Shown: piece by piece, positions 61,768 through 64,000 of the stretch | Position numbering within the stretch: the first letter of the stretch is position 1 | Layout: every line of letters starts with the position of its first letter | Assembly (NCBI RefSeq): GCF_029961145.1 | Contig: NZ_JASBRG010000007.1 | Span: forward strand, 1,814,173 to 1,878,172 | Length of the DNA stretch: 64,000 nucleotides | From: Pinibacter soli | GTDB taxonomy: Bacteria > Bacteroidota > Bacteroidia > Chitinophagales > Chitinophagaceae | Reading direction: 5' to 3' | Translations under genes and position numbers: made by a program | The notes under the pieces: model-generated | The model's database searches: none | Told to the model about the DNA's origin: nothing | What the model saw: only the letters and a program-made list of their open reading frames with translations

Positions 61768-62500
61768 AAAGCACATGCGAAAGCACAATGCCCGTTGCAA
61801 CCGCCGCATTCAGCGATTCTGCCTCGCCTATTCTTTTGATGGTAATTTTATGTGTAGCGAGTTGCTGAATCGCTTCACTAATACCTTTCGATTCGTTGCC
61901 AGTAACGATGATTCCGCTTTTTATTTTCCCGACTTTTTCGATGGGCTGACCATTAAGCAGCGTGGCATATACTCCCAGCGAAGCATGATCTTTAATAAAA
62001 TCAGGAAGGTCGGTATAAACGACTTCTACCCTCGCAATGCTGGCCATGGTTGACTGCACCACTTTTGGATTGAAAACATCTGCAGATTCTTTGCTACAAA
62101 CAACTTGCTCAATTCCGAACCAGTCAGCGATCCTCACCAGAGTTCCAAGGTTTCCCGGGTCCTGGATGCCATCAAGCGCAAGTATAATCTGATGATCCTT
62201 GTCAACAAATGTTGGTTTCTTAAAAAGACAAAGCACTTTATTGGGAGTAGAAAGAAACGAAATGCGTTCAAGTTCTGATTCGCTAATAACATTTACCTGA
62301 TCCTGTTTCAGCCCAGAAACCAGGCCACCATTGGTATCCAGCCATTCCTGCACCGCAAAAACTTCAACAGGTTGTATATTTTTACAAAGTAAAAGTTCAT
62401 GAACAATTTTTGGGCCTTCTGCTACAAATACGTTTTCTTCGTCTCTTAGTTTTTTCTGGCTTAAACTTTGAATATATTTGGCCTTCGATTTTACCAACAT
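61766..62500 (-). CDS. TrmH/SpoU family RNA 2'-O-methyltransferase
   Basis: 244 residues. An N-terminal substrate-binding part (1-90) is followed by the SPOUT catalytic domain: LALDGIQDPGNLGTLVRIADWFG, IIVTGNESKGIS near residue 195 and IGEAESLNAAVATGIVL near the C-terminus, the three motifs that build the knotted SAM site. It would methylate a ribose in rRNA or tRNA. Divergent from the Omp85-like gene with only 24 bases between starts, so both promoters must overlap the opposite genes or be very compact. Confidence 0.95.
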   Translation of the reverse strand: MLVKSKAKYIQSLSQKKLRDEENVFVAEGPKIVHELLLCKNIQPVEVFAVQEWLDTNGGLVSGLKQDQVNVISESELERISFLSTPNKVLCLFKKPTFVDKDHQIILALDGIQDPGNLGTLVRIADWFGIEQVVCSKESADVFNPKVVQSTMASIARVEVVYTDLPDFIKDHASLGVYATLLNGQPIEKVGKIKSGIIVTGNESKGISEAIQQLATHKITIKRIGEAESLNAAVATGIVLSHVL

Positions 62501-62524
62501 TTATTATTAGCGTTTACTTTCTTT

Positions 62525-64000
62525 ATGATATTTAAGCGGCAAGTTAATTCATCCACCTTCATTTACAGCACTTGCCTGGCATTGGTACTCGTTTTCTTTT
62601 TGGGATCGTGCCTTACGGTAAAAAACTTTCCGCCAAACAAACCATTCGTCTTCAAATCAAATATAAAAATTGAGAGTAAGCAGCCAATTAACCAAAAGGA
62701 TGAACTAAAGGAAAAACTGCTTATCCAGCTCGACGACAGCATTAAGAACCGCATTGTCACCAAATTACTTATCAGGCAAAAACTCGATAAACCACCTGTT
62801 TTTGATACTTCGTACGCTGTTCGGAGCGCAACCTTCATGAAGGCCCTCTTAAAAAGCCAGGGTTACATGAGCGGAACCGTCACCTGGGACTCTACCCTGA
62901 TCGTTAAAAAGAAGAAGAAAAAGCAACAACTCCGTGTTATAACAACGTTTACCGTTACACCGGGGATACTGACCAAAATTGACTCAATCAGCTATAATTT
63001 TAGAGATACATCTTTGCAGGCCCTTGTTATGCGCAGCTTACGGCGCTCAGATCTTAAAAAAGGCGATGCATACAAAAAAGAGGCGATCTCTGCCGAGCTG
63101 GACAGGTTGATCGACCAGTTTAAAAACAACGGTTATTACAAAATCAGTCGTGAAGATATTTACGCAGAAGTCGACACAGTAGAGGCCCGGCTCATTAACC
63201 CAAACATTGACATCTTTGAAAGAGCACGTTTGTTGGCTGAATTGCAAAAAAGAGGACAGAACCCAACTGTAGATATCGTATTTAAACAGCGGGCGAAAGA
63301 GAACCCTTCGCATCTAAAGAAATTCTACATTGACAAGGTTACCATTTACCCCGACCTTACCATTAGAGACGACACCGTGGAAACGGTTTCCAGGAAAGAC
63401 ACGATCAGAAACGTAACGATTATTTCCAAATACAATCTCTTTAAACCCAAATTCGTTGAAGCTCACAACTACCTGAAACCCGGCGCCCTTTACAGCCAAC
63501 GCAACTATATAAGAACGATAAACAGCTATAACCAGCTTGGCGCATGGCAGCAAACTGCCATTGATATTTTTTCAAATGATTCTCTTGGCAAGCTAAACAT
63601 GGATGTCCGTCTTTACCCGGCAGTAAGACGTAACCTGAACATTGGTTTGGAAGCGAGCAGGAACGAAAGCGACGTTGTTGCCACCAACTTGTTTGGCCTG
63701 GGTGTTACATTTGGCATTACCGATAAAAACATTGCGAAACAATCTGTACAAAGTAGCCTTAACACGCGTTTCGGTGTGGAATTGGGACAAGAATTGCTGC
63801 AAACCATTCAGACTTCCATCAACTACACGCTGCATTTCCCCAAGTTCATCCTGCCGTTTAAAGACAGCAGCCGCGTGAAGGGAAAAATCAGCACTGAAGG
63901 GACAAACCTTAGTATCAACGCCTCAAACACTTTGAGAAAGGATTTCTATACTTTACAAAATGCCAATATTTCATGGTCGTACGATTGGACAAAGGGCCGC
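62525..64000 (+). CDS. TamL/Omp85-type outer-membrane lipoprotein, C-terminus cut by window edge
   Basis: An open frame of 492 codons runs from the ATG at 62525 to the window end. The lipoprotein signal ends FLGSC with Cys29. Then come POTRA-like repeats (LLKSQGYMSGTVTWDS, LIDQFKNNGYYKISREDIY, YLKPGALYSQRNYIRTINSY) and the first strands of a barrel (NIGLEASRNESDVVATNLFG). Organisation matches the 767-residue TamL at 25615, so this is a second member of the same family. No TamB gene is near, so it may work alone or as a BamA-like assembly factor. About 250-300 residues of barrel are probably missing. Confidence 0.88.
   Translation, partial: MIFKRQVNSSTFIYSTCLALVLVFFLGSCLTVKNFPPNKPFVFKSNIKIESKQPINQKDELKEKLLIQLDDSIKNRIVTKLLIRQKLDKPPVFDTSYAVRSATFMKALLKSQGYMSGTVTWDSTLIVKKKKKKQQLRVITTFTVTPGILTKIDSISYNFRDTSLQALVMRSLRRSDLKKGDAYKKEAISAELDRLIDQFKNNGYYKISREDIYAEVDTVEARLINPNIDIFERARLLAELQKRGQNPTVDIVFKQRAKENPSHLKKFYIDKVTIYPDLTIRDDTVETVSRKDTIRNVTIISKYNLFKPKFVEAHNYLKPGALYSQRNYIRTINSYNQLGAWQQTAIDIFSNDSLGKLNMDVRLYPAVRRNLNIGLEASRNESDVVATNLFGLGVTFGITDKNIAKQSVQSSLNTRFGVELGQELLQTIQTSINYTLHFPKFILPFKDSSRVKGKISTEGTNLSINASNTLRKDFYTLQNANISWSYDWTKGR

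Overview
The window looks like chromosomal DNA of a Bacteroidota bacterium, most likely from the Chitinophagaceae or a close relative (inference). The evidence is a giant secreted protein with a gliding-motility-type C-terminal domain (type IX secretion), lipoprotein-type TamL paired with TamB, an ECF sigma / FecR-DUF4974 / STN / TonB-receptor group, a CarboxypepD_reg-like TonB receptor, and AT-rich intergenic DNA with several TAnnTTTG promoter-like boxes. No rRNA, tRNA, CRISPR array, prophage or transposase was recognised.

Layout. 1-813: 3'-truncated gluzincin-like peptidase gene. 1067-2897: acetyltransferase, queuosine-precursor transporter, small membrane protein. 3058-15505: cell-surface glycan locus. 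A + strand YfhO-GT2-GT2 trio converges on a nine-gene - strand operon. That operon starts with CDP-glucose synthesis and 4,6-dehydration, continues with 3,5-epimerase, C-methyltransferase and ketoreductase-like genes, and ends with glycosyltransferases and methyltransferases. 15797-22573: 2258-residue modular T9SS-type adhesin. 22831-33132: dnaK, a MazEF-type pair, tamL and tamB. 33388-38270: small genes, a frameshifted DUF985 cupin, a membrane-anchored HU-like protein, an FKBP lipoprotein and serine dehydratase. 38467-42135: an unrecognised 1222-residue sensor-like membrane protein. 43071-50409: sugar-acid catabolism mixing L-fucose-type functions (permease, mutarotase, lactonase) with hexuronate-type functions (altronate dehydratase, KDG kinase, KDPG aldolase), plus a divergent AraC regulator. 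50528-59228: a cell-envelope signalling locus. 59315-64000: small antitoxin-like gene, DEAD-box helicase, RNA methyltransferase and a second, truncated Omp85/TamL-like gene.

The most interesting system is at 50.5-58.3 kb. Two paralogous outer-membrane proteins carry about eleven 16-residue Gly-Leu-x-Asn repeats. One is fused to an STN signalling domain and sits directly behind an ECF sigma factor and FecR anti-sigma factor. A TonB receptor without an STN domain follows. Three transcription units (the divergent paralogue, the sigma operon, the TonB receptor) share the upstream signature TAGGGGT-N14-TTGTCnnAC, which I read as the promoter of this sigma factor.

The second striking feature is genome architecture. 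Most longer intergenic gaps contain imperfect inverted repeats built from short, degenerate, tandemly repeated words. Each gap tends to use its own word family. Arms sometimes run into stop codons or terminal codons of neighbouring genes.
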